DNA of 22,730 nucleotides. It comes from Silene noctiflora. Taxonomy: Eukaryota; Streptophyta; Magnoliopsida; Caryophyllales; Caryophyllaceae. Below, one piece after another: positions 8,376 to 17,405 of the stretch. The translations under genes were made by a program, and so were the position numbers. Every line of letters starts with the position of its first letter. Position 1 is the stretch's first letter. The notes under the pieces were generated by a model. It made no database searches. It had not been told where the DNA came from and was given only the letters and a program-made list of their open reading frames with translations. The stretch covers positions 189,485 through 212,214 of the forward strand of contig VHZZ01000189.1 of the NCBI GenBank assembly GCA_009801015.1, in the 5' to 3' direction.

Positions 8376-10355
8376 GTACTCCGGGTACTGAAACCGGGTC
8401 TCAGCACCCGGACCCTAATAATAACAATAATAATAATAGTAGCAGTAATAATAATAATAATAATCCCGGAGTTTATGAGATCTACCCTAAAGGATCTTTT
8501 GAAATATGGCAACAATACGTACAAGTCCACCATCACCACCATGCACCTCAACCTCCCAAATTTCACCTCCATCATTCACCTCATTTACTCTTAGGTGAAC
8601 CCTCTTCTACTAATTTTTACCACAGTAATAATTCCAGCAGCAGTAATAATACTAATAATTACAATAATAATAGTAGTAATTATAATAATAATATTAATAA
8701 TAGTAATAGGTTTTATAAGCAATTAGGAGGAGGAGGAGGAGGAGGAGGAAGTGGTGGAATGAATTGTCAAGATTGTGGAAATCAAGCTAAAAAAGATTGT
8801 AGTCATATGAGGTGTAGGACTTGTTGTAAAAGTCGTGGTTTTGATTGTCCTACTCATGTTAAAAGCACTTGGGTTCCTGCTGCGAAACGTCGAGAACGCC
8901 ACCAGCAGCAGCTCGCCGCGTTACACCAACCGCCACCACAGGATATGGTTCTACGTGGTGGCGGTGGTAGTGGGGAGAAAAGGTTGAGGGAACACCGTGC
9001 TGCTGCTGCCGCTGGTGGCATTATCAACGCTACCGCGTCTACAGGTAATAATTACATGATTTTCCCGTTTGACTTTTCACGGCCTTGAGAAGCCACTTTT
9101 TTTTCAAAGTGTAGCTAATAACAAAGTTAAAATTCATTTTTTTGTTTACCAAAATATGATTTTGAGAAATATATTAAATTATTAACATTTTTTTTAGGCT
9201 ATTTATTTAAATTTGAGATTAAATGGTGATTTGTGAAGTATTTAAGAAAGATTTATTTGATAATTAAGAGGGAAAAAAGGTTAAAAAAAAAAGTGAAAAA
9301 AGATGTAAAGTTTGTAAGATTATTATGATGGAAGGGAATTTTTGTGAGATTTGATTTATAAATACAAACAAAATAGAATGATGAAGGTTAGGAATTTTAA
9401 TTTATTGTGCGTGATAGAAAAGATTGATGGATTTGATCTACTCATGGAAAATGTGGATCATTATTGTTGAAATTATTGTGTTTTTTTTTACTGGCATTTT
9501 GTGTTTTTCTGTGAAATATCATTCATCAAATTGTCTTTCAAAATATTTTTGTACTAACTTGAATAATAATTTTGCTATTTACTACCCAACAATTTTACTT
9601 GTATCAATCACTTGCATGTTCACTAGTCTTACTCCACAGTGATTTATATCAAAATAAAAGACTTTGCTTTACTCTTTCTCCCCTTTTATCACTCCATAAA
9701 ATTATGATCATCTTATTCTAATTTGTAGCGGGTTTTATTGTATGAGACGGTCTTATCTGTAAAACCCAATTACAATGATTACTCAGTTAATTTGATCCTA
9801 GGTTTTGTATTTAATTAGTAGGTGAGTTTGTTTAATTTTTTTTAAAATAATTTTTGTACTAATTTTCTCTTTATTTTAATCCTAAAAAAAAAATCATGGT
9901 TATGCCACTAATTATGCATTTGTGTATATTTTATGGAATTAGGGTTAGAGCTGAGCAATTTCCCACCGGAGTTCAACACTCCGGCGGTATTCCGTTGCGT
10001 AAAGGTGAGCGCGATGGACGATCCAGAAGAGCAATACGCTTACCAAACCGCGGTTAACATAGGTGGGCATGTATTTAAAGGGATCTTATATGATCAAGGC
10101 CCTGAAAACCGTTATGGTGGAGGTGGAGAAAGTTCGTCATGCGGAGTTGGTGGGTCTCAGCATCAACAAAACCTCATGTTGACCGCCTCAACAGCCGCTA
10201 CGACAACTGATCTAATGGGTGGCGTTGGTGGCGGTGGCGGGAATGTAACCACAGCAAGTTTGCTTGATCCAATGGCTAGTAGTAGCACAATATATCCTAC
10301 TCCTATCAATGCTTTTTTGGCTGGTACGCAATTTTTTCCACCTCCAAGATCTTGA
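8354..10355 (+). CDS. SRS: SHI-RELATED SEQUENCE (SRS/STYLISH) family transcription factor, 2 exons
   Basis: The coding exons are 8354-9044 and 9943-10355, joined by a phase-1 GT-AG intron; the product is 367 aa. SRS proteins are plant-specific nuclear DNA-binding activators that promote auxin synthesis genes and control gynoecium, stamen and lateral root development. The start MATFFSLG matches the MAGFFSLG opening of SHI and STY1, which fixes the ATG. Low-complexity Asn, Ser, His and Gly runs follow. The RING-like zinc finger spans residues 138-168 (C138, C141, C149, C154, C157, C158, C165, H168), then the basic KRRER at 178-182. Exon 2 encodes the IGGH dimerisation domain (about 232-284, with I270-H273 and YDQGP at 280-284). 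Splicing G+GG restores Gly231, giving a seamless ...[14 protein letters not shown] junction. Which family member it is cannot be set here. Confidence 0.93.
8414..8752 (+). repeat. In-frame coding microsatellites (Asn, His, Gly runs)
   Basis: AAT/AAC runs at about 8417-8464 and 8640-8708 encode poly-Asn and Asn/Ser. CAC/CAT at about 8529-8545 encodes His. About eight GGA codons at 8726-8750 encode poly-Gly. All keep the SRS frame, and they separate the conserved N-terminus from the zinc finger. Confidence 0.85.
9045..9942 (+). other. Intron of the SRS gene (898 bp)
   Basis: The donor is ACAG|GTAATA and the acceptor GAATTAG|GG, with a CTAAT branch-like motif about 30 bases before the acceptor. 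The position, between the zinc finger and IGGH exons, is the usual one in this family. If retained, the frame runs 14 codons into the intron and stops at 9088. Confidence 0.85.
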
Positions 10356-10838
10356 AGAAATGCAATGCAATGAAATCAAGTATGGTGACATGCAATTATA
10401 TTACTTCGTATTACATCAGTAATTATTGCGTTAGACGGTCTTATATCGTAAGACGTTCCAGTTATGTCTAACATATCTATATGATGTCTATGATCTCATG
10501 ATCACAAATTATTATTATGATTATTATTATTATTATTCCTAGTCTAAGATCTATTACATCATTCTCTATGTCTTGCTTTCTCCAGGTAATTTCTAACAAA
10601 TTATTATTATCCATCATTGTTGTGTTGAAGAATTGTGGAATTATTTATTGGTCTAGGTTGTTTATTTCCTCTTTAATTTGTTATTGAGAATCTCACAACA
10701 ATGATATTCTTATTACAATGTTTGTTCTCTAGAATCTTGGGTTTTAATTTAATTTGTTCCTTTAATTTTAAGATTTCATCTTTGATAATGATTTCCATAG
10801 GCTTACAATAATTTTTGTTTAGAATTACTTATTGATGT

Positions 10839-10855
10839 TATATATATATATATAT
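10839..10855. repeat. (TA)n microsatellite
   Basis: An uninterrupted alternating TA run of about 17 bases. Confidence 0.85.
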
Positions 10856-11160
10856 TTCTGTTGTTTCAGTCAATAATTATCATTGTTTGAAATCTCCCTC
10901 ACATATTTCAAACAACGATAAATATTGATCAAGACAGAGGATGTATTAATTAAATAATTAGATGTAACTAATCTGATCACGTTATTACTAATGCACCGGA
11001 TTTCATCAAATGTTGACATAGCATAAACAAACACAGTTATTGATAATACATTAAACAATCAATAATCAATGTAAGAGCGTCTTGCAATGTGGATCCTTTT
11101 ACGCATAAAATTAAAAAAAGCGTCTTACATGTTTTCAATATCGAGTAGGTTAATGATTTT

Positions 11161-11194
11161 GTTTTTGTCTAGATTTTGTTTTTGTCTAGATTTT
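11161..11194. repeat. 17-bp tandem duplication
   Basis: The unit GTTTTTGTCTAGATTTT occurs twice in tandem without mismatch (11161-11177 and 11178-11194). Confidence 0.85.
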
Positions 11195-11756
11195 TCAACG
11201 CTATAGTTTATTTCTAAAATGCATATGGATATGTGCAATATATTTGATTTTGTAAGCTTTTGTTTAAGGTCATCATCTTTAAATAATTTTCATTTTATTA
11301 TTTTTACCTTTTTAAGTGAGACTTTGGCATTGAATTCTGGTTTGCTTTCTGCTTGGTTTTGAACTCGAGGCAGTCACTTTTTCCCAGCATATCCGTTTAC
11401 TTGCCGGACTTATAAAGCCTACCCTCTGAATCTCTCTATTTTCTGGTTTTCTGTCTCTTGTATTAACTCATGATTTGACTCCTGAAATTCCAATTTAATT
11501 GCAAAATCATTCATCTAACTATCTATCTATGTTGAAAGACGTAAATCTTATTTGACAGGAACTTATTTAAGACGGGTTTTTTCGCCTAAGTTTCAAACGG
11601 GTTAACGGGTTAAATAGTATGAATAAGATAAAAATATAATGCATTTGAAAAAACAAAATATTTGTCTTATATGATCGCGTGACCTTATATCTGACCTGTT
11701 TTATTGTTAATACGCATAATTTCATCTTAAGAGATTAATTAATAAGCATGTTTATA

Positions 11757-11846
11757 TAGTGGCAACACGAGGTTTCTTTTAGAACCGTTGTCCCTGAATA
11801 ATGAAAAGGTTTAAAATTTTCCGTTTAAATGCTAGTTCCGCCACTT
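11757..11846. mobile_element. Short hAT-MITE relic
   Basis: The left end TAGTGGCAACACGAGG and the reverse complement of the right end, AAGTGGCGGAACTAGC, resemble the CAGTGGCGGAGC termini of the intact element at 6299-6484. The interior is shortened and no 8-bp flanking repeat survives. Confidence 0.45.
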
Positions 11847-12290
11847 AGCAATGAGCCAATGACTAGCATGAGCATTCTTCTTAAAATCTAGGTGTTATAT
11901 TAGGCATAATCTAAGAAATGTAATTATGCTTAAAATTTTCTTCAAATAGTGTAAAACAAATGTTTGTTTTTGTACAATATATCCATATATAGTTCATAGT
12001 TATTACTAATTTAGTAATTGTATGAAATACATTACTAAAATAATGTTTTTGGTTAAAGCTTTATTTTAGATTGGTCATCAAAAAGAGTATCATAATTTGT
12101 AAGTTTTATATATATTCTTTAATCTTGTGTGAGTTCTAAACCTCTCAATACTTCCAATTATAGGAACACTAACCCTACGCCAAAAACCTCAAATTTCATC
12201 ACGTACTTCTAGTATTAGAATCAACTAAACCAAAAAAAAACATAGTGCATGATTAAAATTAGGTTGTCACCAATGTGTCATATTCTTAAT
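11847..12290. other. Gene-free AT-rich stretch
   Basis: Nothing recognised in this interval. Confidence 0.5.
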
Positions 12291-12598
12291 CAGTGACGGA
12301 ACCAAAACTTAGTATGCTCGGATTTACTAACACCCCCAAAGAATAATTTTCTTTTCTAAAAATCTTAGTTAAAGCGATTTTCTAATTCACTAAATTTTGC
12401 ATTTTAATCTAGTTGTGAATTTTCAAACTACTTCCTATTTTGTAATAGTAATTATTTCTCCTCTAGTGTCAAAGGTGAAGAGGGGGTTAGCCGTTAGCAC
12501 GAGCGCTTGTCCTGTTGGAAAATTGAAAATTTTATAGCATTACTCGATCTTTCCTCTTAAAATTTTTCATCTAACCGCAAACCCTGGCTCTGCCACCG
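12291..12598. mobile_element. Decayed hAT-type MITE
   Basis: The left end CAGTGACGGAACCA pairs with the reverse complement of the right end, CGGTGGCAGAGCCAGGG. Both are versions of the termini at 6299-6484. The element is longer (about 308 bp) and no target duplication is recognisable. It does not encode a protein. Confidence 0.55.
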
Positions 12599-13280
12599 CC
12601 CACCGGCCATTGTTGTGAACATTTGTTTATTATCATATTAATTAGACTCATTTAAGCATGCATGTTAGTGAAGCCTAGATCACAATTAGGGCAAGCTAAT
12701 TTAAGTACTCAAGAGCAAATAAGTAGTAGTACTAATAAATGATGGTTGAAAAATGTTGAAATAGACATGAAAGAATGTGACCTTATGAAAACAATTAAGG
12801 ATTGACATTATGTTATGTATAAAAGCATTAAAATTTTCTGTAACTGTTGCATGTGATATGCTTTAAATTTATTAAAATTAAAATAAAATAAAATAAAATA
12901 ATACTTTTTGCAAAGTAAGTAAAATGTCAGCTACAACTAATAATTAGGTTACATATATACTGCATGTATGAAACTAGTTTAGGTACAAAAACTAGTCTTT
13001 AAAAAGGGAAAAGATACCCTTATATAAAAATAGAATTATAGATTACTAGATTTAGATAATTATGTAAGAAAAATGGGAGTATATAGGTTGACATAATTTT
13101 ATTTCCATAATCATGTTAAAAACTTTCTGACATTTAGCATGTGATCTCTATTATATAGTTTGATCATATAATATGGTTTATTTCCTTTATTATATATCTA
13201 ACTTTTTTCTCTATTATGAAATATCATGCATATTTGATATATTTGCTTGCATTTTTAATTTTCAACTTTTTTTTTTCTTT
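12599..13280. other. Gene-free AT-rich stretch with (AAAAT)n
   Basis: The only marked structure is an AAAAT pentanucleotide microsatellite at about 12878-12901. No gene or RNA is supported. Confidence 0.5.
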
Positions 13281-13287
13281 TCTAGTC

Positions 13288-13682
13288 GGATGTATCTGTT
13301 GTGACATTAAAACGGGTCAAGTATCATCCCACTTGAACCTATAAGACAAAGAGTATCCTGAGTGACGTCTTTTAATAAGTTTATTGAGAGACTATTTTAC
13401 AATTTTAACAAAGAATGATACTAGTGTTAATAAAATAGGTAGATATATCATGATTAAAAATAAAATGGGTAAATTTAAAATATAAATAGGTACGAAATTA
13501 CTATGTCACGAGTCACGACCAACAACAAAAGGGTGATGAAATACATATAAATGGGTATAGAAAACTGGCCTCTCAATAAACTTTTTAAGATAAATCTATT
13601 GCTTTTCCGTAGAAATTCTGCTTTTGTTTTATTCTAATTACGTAGCCCGTTTCAAACATAAAACGAATATGTCCGTCTTAAT
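13288..13682. repeat. Diverged foldback-type element (candidate)
   Basis: The left end carries CGGATGTATCTG, TGTGACATTAAAACGGGTCAAGTA and CCCACTTG-type blocks shared with the left arm at 7650-7690. Near 13648-13682 the inverted counterpart (AACGAATATGTCCGTCTTA) appears. The interior is longer and poorly matched, so this may be an old, disrupted member of the 7644-7837 family. Confidence 0.4.
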
Positions 13683-13944
13683 TAAGAAATTGGGTTTCCT
13701 TTATTATTTCTTCTTCTTATGGTGGCTTGATTGTGCCCTTGTTTTAAATTCTGACATACTCTTGATTGCTCTAACACATAACTGCTAGTGTTTCCTTTAT
13801 GTCTTGATGTTTTCAACTACAACTGGCAGATAAACGAAAGTTCCTAAGTCTAGAGTATGTAGTGCATTGAGTTACATTATTGAGGGTGTTTTTCTGGGAG
13901 TTATTGTACGTAAACGTTTGTTTTTTGTGCTAGTAATTTTGGAG

Positions 13945-14154
13945 TAGATAAAGACCTGCATGCTTGTTTTAAATTTAGTTGGGTACTTTGCTGTATGTAT
14001 TGTGTGTTTTTTTTTTGGATTCGGAGAAGTTGAAGTGTCGGATGTGATGTGATGTGGTGTTGAATGTTATTGACGATTGTTTTAGAGCGTTTTGGTTTTT
14101 GGATCTTAAGTGAAATGTTGAAGTGTTACGACTTGTGAGAAAGTTAGTGTTGGA
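13945..14154. repeat. ~210-bp tandem duplication, unit 1
   Basis: This unit aligns collinearly with 14233-14437. Shared blocks in order are GCATGCTTGTTT, AGTTGGG, TGTCGGATGTGA, GTGTTGAATGTTA, TTGTTTTAGAGCGTTTT and GAAGTGTTACGACTTGT. No protein is encoded. Confidence 0.8.
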
Positions 14155-14232
14155 AACAATGGTGGAGTCAGAAGTTAGGAGGGTGAGAAATAAATTACCG
14201 CGGAGATGAATTACTAATATAACAAAGTAAAC

Positions 14233-14437
14233 TAGGTAAAGAACCGCATGCTTGTTTAAATAGTTGGGCGGTGTATTGATTGTGGTGGTTTCTGTAGTTT
14301 CAGAGAGGTCGAACTGTCGGATGTGACGTGATGCGGTGTTGAATGTTAAAGACGCTTGTTTTAGAGCGTTTTTATGTTTTTGAACTAAAGTAAAATGTTG
14401 AAGTGTTACGACTTGTAAGAATTCTTAGAGTGTTGGA
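14233..14437. repeat. ~205-bp tandem duplication, unit 2
   Basis: This is the direct copy of 13945-14154. The 78-bp spacer (14155-14232) contains AATGGTGGAGTCAGAAG, which resembles one end of the hAT MITEs. Divergence by point changes and small indels makes the duplication old. Confidence 0.8.
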
Positions 14438-14633
14438 TACGCGATAAAATAAAGTGTCAATGTTAGAATACTAACTTGTCATAGAATTCAAGGTTATGTT
14501 ACAAATTGTCTCAATGACTATTACTACAAGATAAGCACACCCCTAATATTTTTGAGATAATATGATGTTATTGGCATCAGAGTGTAATGATAAATATTTC
14601 CAAATTATATATTTAGGTCCCGTTCTTTTCGAT
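14438..14633. other. Gene-free AT-rich spacer
   Basis: No feature is recognised between the duplication and the next repeat. Confidence 0.4.
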
Positions 14634-14830
14634 TGTAACGAGCTGAACTGAATTAAATAGAGGGGAATTGAACTTAATTGAATTGATTAGAGCTGAAGTG
14701 AACTGAATTCAGCTTAAATACGAGTTAATTTTGTAAAGATATGGGCTAAACAGAGCTAACTGAAGCTGAAGAGAACTTAACTAAATAGAGCTAAGCTGAA
14801 TTAAAATGATATTTGTGTAAGTGGTTAATT
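14634..14830. repeat. GCTGAACTGAA-rich repeat, copy 2
   Basis: This shares the GTTCTTTTC start and the dense GAGCTGAACTGAA motifs with 7400-7595, in the same orientation. It is preceded by TTTAGGTCCC, which could be a hAT-like terminus. The right end is not clear. Confidence 0.5.
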
Positions 14831-15396
14831 GTATTTTTGGACTTATTACATCAACCATATAAATATATTTAAAGTAAATGTGGAATAAATAAGAATTTAT
14901 GTTGGTCTCGCATATATAACCATCTCTTCTTAATGTAATTAGCACTCTCTAATTTTGTGGAACATGTAGTATAGGTAGTACGGACACTTCTCTTAACTAG
15001 CCGTCCCGTGTTTGATGCCGTGTCGGACACCTGGACACCCGACACTCGTCGGACACACGCCTAAACATGTTATAATTTAGACGAGGAATAAAATGTCAAA
15101 AGAGATTGATTAGAAGATGGGTTTGGGTGGGAAATGAGAATTAGTTATAGTCAAGTTTAAATTTTATCTTCACTTATTTAAATTTAATATCAATTACATT
15201 ACAAAAATAAAATTATACGTTATTTATAACCATAAAATATACTCCCTCCTATTTCCTTTGTTGTTCCCCTTTCCATTTTCGTCCAATTTCATTGTTGTTC
15301 CCTTTTTCCCTTTTTGGACAACTTTGTGTGGTCCAAAATCAATTTGATGTGGGGTCATGTATATTGTGTGGTCCAAATTGATTCACTTAATTCTTG

Positions 15397-15540
15397 CGGT
15401 AGGTCTCGTGAAAGACCGTCTCTCACTAATTTAGTGAGAGACATAATAGAATAACAAAAAAATCAGTGGGTCCCTCACCCCATTATGTGAGAGGTCTCTC
15501 AATAACGCTATTGAAAGACCGTCTCTCTGAAGTTTTTGTG
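15397..15540. mobile_element. 144-bp MITE nested inside the Stowaway
   Basis: A perfect 9-bp direct repeat, TAATTCTTG, flanks it at 15388-15396 and 15541-15549. Removing the insert and one repeat restores a Stowaway interior (ATTCTTG|TGTCAAAATCAAA) that matches the equivalent place in the element near 2525-2540 (TCTTTGTGCCAAAACCAAA). The insert is rich in inverted GACCGTCTCTC/GAGAGAC motifs and carries strong palindromes. A 9-bp duplication fits Mutator-like elements, but the ends are not clean long inverted repeats. Confidence 0.8.
15418..15442. repeat. Perfect palindrome, 12-bp arms
   Basis: GTCTCTCACTAA (15418-15429) and TTAGTGAGAGAC (15431-15442) are exact inverse complements with one base between them. 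A second near-perfect hairpin lies at 15493-15520 (11 of 12 arm bases pair, loop ACGC). Both are inside the nested 144-bp insert. Confidence 0.9.
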
Positions 15541-15750
15541 TAATTCTTGTGTCAAAATCAAAAGGGAACAACAAAGGAAATAGGAGGGAGTATATTTTAT
15601 TAAATTTAAATAGCGTGTCTCGTGTCCTCAATTTCTTAGGCTGCCGTATCCGTGTCCGTTTTGGTGCTAGCATGTAGTCAGCTATTGCATTGATAATCAT
15701 GTAAACTTGGTAATAATTATGTGAGCACATAAGTAAAGTTTTCATAGAAG

Positions 15751-15865
15751 GTCTTACTTAAGACGGTCACTATCCGTCTTACCCACTTGCCTCCCACTTG
15801 CATTTGTGTGAGAGACCACTATCCGTCTTAAACTTAAGACGGATAGTGACTGTCTTAAATAAGAA
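15751..15865. mobile_element. Foldback MITE (GACGGTCACTATCCGTC family)
   Basis: The left arm GTCTTACTTAAGACGGTCAC, then TATCCGTCTTA, matches the reverse complement of the right arm TTCTTATTTAAGACAGTCAC, then TATCCGTCTTA, over about 31 bases with three to four mismatches. The middle has CCCACTTGC motifs shared with 17406-17556. Target duplications are not clear. Confidence 0.7.
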
Positions 15866-15925
15866 TTTTTGAAGTTTTCACTATAGCTAGTTAGCTACGT
15901 ACTATGGAGTAGTTTATATTAGGCA

Positions 15926-16085
15926 CCACGGGCGAACTTAGAAATAAAATTTTGAAGTAGCGAATTTTACTTATGTTGTTTTATACCTTTTTTAAGGTTT
16001 ATATTTAAGAACTTTTGGATAGCAAAAATTGATAATTTTAACTGTTTTTTTTTTTTTTAAAAATTAGGTTAGCTAGTGTTACCCT
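15926..16085. repeat. Possible hAT-MITE relic
   Basis: CACCACGGGCGAACTTAGAAATAAAATTTT at the left resembles the start of the GTGGCGGAGC family at 6299, and GGTTAGCTAGTGTTACCC occurs at the right. The match is weak and the borders are guessed. Confidence 0.25.
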
Positions 16086-16246
16086 TTGTTACTGGGTAGG
16101 TTGTCCGGGACATTAGCTATGTAACTAAACATCTTTGTTAACAGCCAGATAGTTCATTTTGTTACCCTGTATAGTTGTATTTAGGATATGATGATAGCAT
16201 GTATTTAGGAAACTTACCTTAATTGTACAGGGATGTAAATGCATTT

Positions 16247-16310
16247 TGTTAGAATATAAAATCGACTCCAACCATCAGTTTAAGGTTTTGATTGAGTTGG
16301 TTTCTTCACA
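16247..16310. mobile_element. Solo LTR of the TRIM family
   Basis: The segment begins TGTTAGAATATAAAATCGAC and ends TGGTTTCTTCACA, so it has TG...CA ends. It is collinear with the LTRs at 16937-17010 and 17142-17215. The 5 bases before (CATTT, 16242-16246) and after (CATCT, 16311-16315) match at four of five positions, as for a decayed 5-bp target duplication. Unequal LTR recombination would explain a lone copy. Confidence 0.6.
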
Positions 16311-16936
16311 CATCTAGACCATGATGATCATCAACACCCGACCAATTTTCCAATCAACTGGCTGAGGATCTCAATGATGCCTATGACGGGGTAGCCACGG
16401 TCGTCCAACGGCAAAAGTGATCTCTACCATGTACCCTTTTAACACGTTACCCTCGATGATTGGGTAAGGGTGATAGTCCCGCCTTTACCCTACCTTTATC
16501 TAGTGGATAATATTCCCCCTAAATTAATTTCGGAGGAATATGATGATGATATGTTTTAGAATTTAGGGCACGATATGGATATGGGTGAATTTAAGGTAAG
16601 TTTGGAATGATCCTCTATCATCCTCTTAGTCACCTTGCCTGCCCCAAATTTAATTTGTTTGAGCATATTTGTATTCAATGTTAACCAGTACGTTTCATAT
16701 TTCATGATTGGTCGATTGGTGTGCTTTGAGCCTTAATTAAACATTTTATATTTTGATGTTAAAAAAATTTCAAATAAATTTTAAAAAATTTTCATGACTT
16801 TATATTTTGATGTTTAAAAATTTCAAATAAATTTTCAATAATGGATAATTTACCCAAAAAAAAGCCGCATTGCCTCCCTCTATCACCGAACACCCTCATA
16901 ATCTCATACACATGCATCTCCGAGCCTTAATTGGGT
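16311..16936. other. Gene-free stretch between TRIM copies
   Basis: No supported gene. A 26-codon open run at 16340-16420 was considered and rejected. Two similar TTATATTTTGATGTT...CAAATAAATTTT blocks at about 16744-16785 and 16798-16835 form a short direct repeat. Confidence 0.45.
16748..16835. repeat. Short direct repeat pair
   Basis: A block reading TATATTTTGATGTT then AAATTTCAAATAAATTTT occurs twice (near 16746 and 16799) with small differences. Confidence 0.7.
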
Positions 16937-17215
16937 TGTCTTAGAGTATAAAATCGATCTGGAGACTTCAACTATCAACTTAAACTTTTGGTTGAAATGA
17001 TTTCTTGACATGATATTAGAGCTATTAGGTCACAGGTTCAAATCTTACTGCCCCCACTTCTAAACGAATATTAAGCACCAGGTATAAGAAGGCTTATAAT
17101 TGCATCCACACTTCAAGTCTAATGAGTATTCGTCTAAGGGGCGTATTAGAGTATAAAATCGATCTTGGAAGTCCAAACATCACCCTAAACTTCTGGTTAA
17201 GATGGTTTATTGACA
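16937..17215 (+). mobile_element. TRIM (miniature LTR retrotransposon)
   Basis: Two direct repeats of 74 bp (16937-17010 and 17142-17215) share TTAGAGTATAAAATCGATCT, TAAACTTTTGGTT/TAAACTTCTGGTT and end TTGACA. Right after the left repeat comes TGATATTAGAGC (17011), close to the TGGTATCAGAGC primer-binding site complementary to initiator tRNA-Met. The purine-rich AAGGGGCG (about 17136) precedes the right repeat, where a polypurine tract is expected. The 131-bp interior has no coding capacity. GGTTG occurs at both outer edges (16934-16938 and 17216-17220), a possible target duplication. TRIMs are mobilised by proteins of autonomous relatives. Confidence 0.75.
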
Positions 17216-17275
17216 GGTTGCCTTAGCATTTAGCAGCTTAAACTTTTGTTTGAGATAGTTTCTTGACAGGTTGCC
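17216..17275 (+). repeat. Third, shortened LTR-like unit abutting the TRIM
   Basis: GGTTGCCTTAGCATTTAGCAGC leads into TTAAACTTTTGTTTGAGAT and TTTCTTGACA, the second half of the TRIM LTR, followed by another GGTTGCC (17269-17275). The unit is about 53 bp and lacks the GTATAAAATCG block, so it is a truncated copy placed head-to-tail with the 3' LTR. Confidence 0.6.
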
Positions 17276-17405
17276 GTAACATCTTGTCGAGGAACACTAA
17301 TATAAATTAAATAGCATTAAGTGAAGTTCAAATTCAAGTACACGTGTTCTTGGTGGTTGTCTAGTTGATATAAGTTGAGAAGAAAGAGCAAATAGTGATC
17401 ACAAA

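Larger units (their letters stand above)
10356..11756. other. SRS 3' region and gene-free AT-rich stretch
   Basis: The SRS 3' UTR lies at the start; no single poly(A) signal stands out (AATAAT near 10807 is one candidate). Short structures include an ATT microsatellite (about 10506-10536), a GTCTTA/TAAGAC hairpin near 10437-10453, a TA run (about 10839-10855) and a 17-bp tandem duplication (11161-11194). No other gene is visible. Confidence 0.5.
15242..15590. mobile_element. Stowaway MITE interrupted by a second element
   Basis: The left end CTCCCTCCTATTTCC and right end GGAAATAGGAGGGAG are perfect inverted repeats, extending inward through TTTGTTGTTCCC/GGGAACAACAAA. TA flanks both sides (15240-15241 and 15591-15592). 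The full span is 349 bp, but 153 bp of this is a later insertion plus one copy of its target duplication, leaving about 196 bp, near the 208 bp of the sister element at 2362-2569. Confidence 0.9.
14970..15680. repeat. Older GTCGGACAC-rich element, split by a Stowaway (candidate)
   Basis: The left part (about 14970-15065) has GTAGTACGGACAC then GTGTCGGACACC-type motifs. The right part (about 15612-15680) has GTGTCTCGTGTCC and CCGTGTCCGTTTTGGTGCTAGC, roughly the inverse of the left end. The Stowaway at 15242-15590 lies between them. The outline is approximate. Confidence 0.4.

Noticed and set aside
15431-15745. 104-codon minus-strand frame
   Set aside because: It is built from the nested MITE, the Stowaway end and the outer repeat.
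16340-16420. 26-codon run reading DQFSNQLAEDLNDAYDGV
   Set aside because: It looks protein-like but is short, lacks an ATG or splice context, and I cannot match it to a family; it may be a gene fragment or chance.
17011-17060. tRNA-like GGTTCAAATC motif
   Set aside because: It lies just inside the TRIM after the primer-binding site; no cloverleaf can be formed around it.
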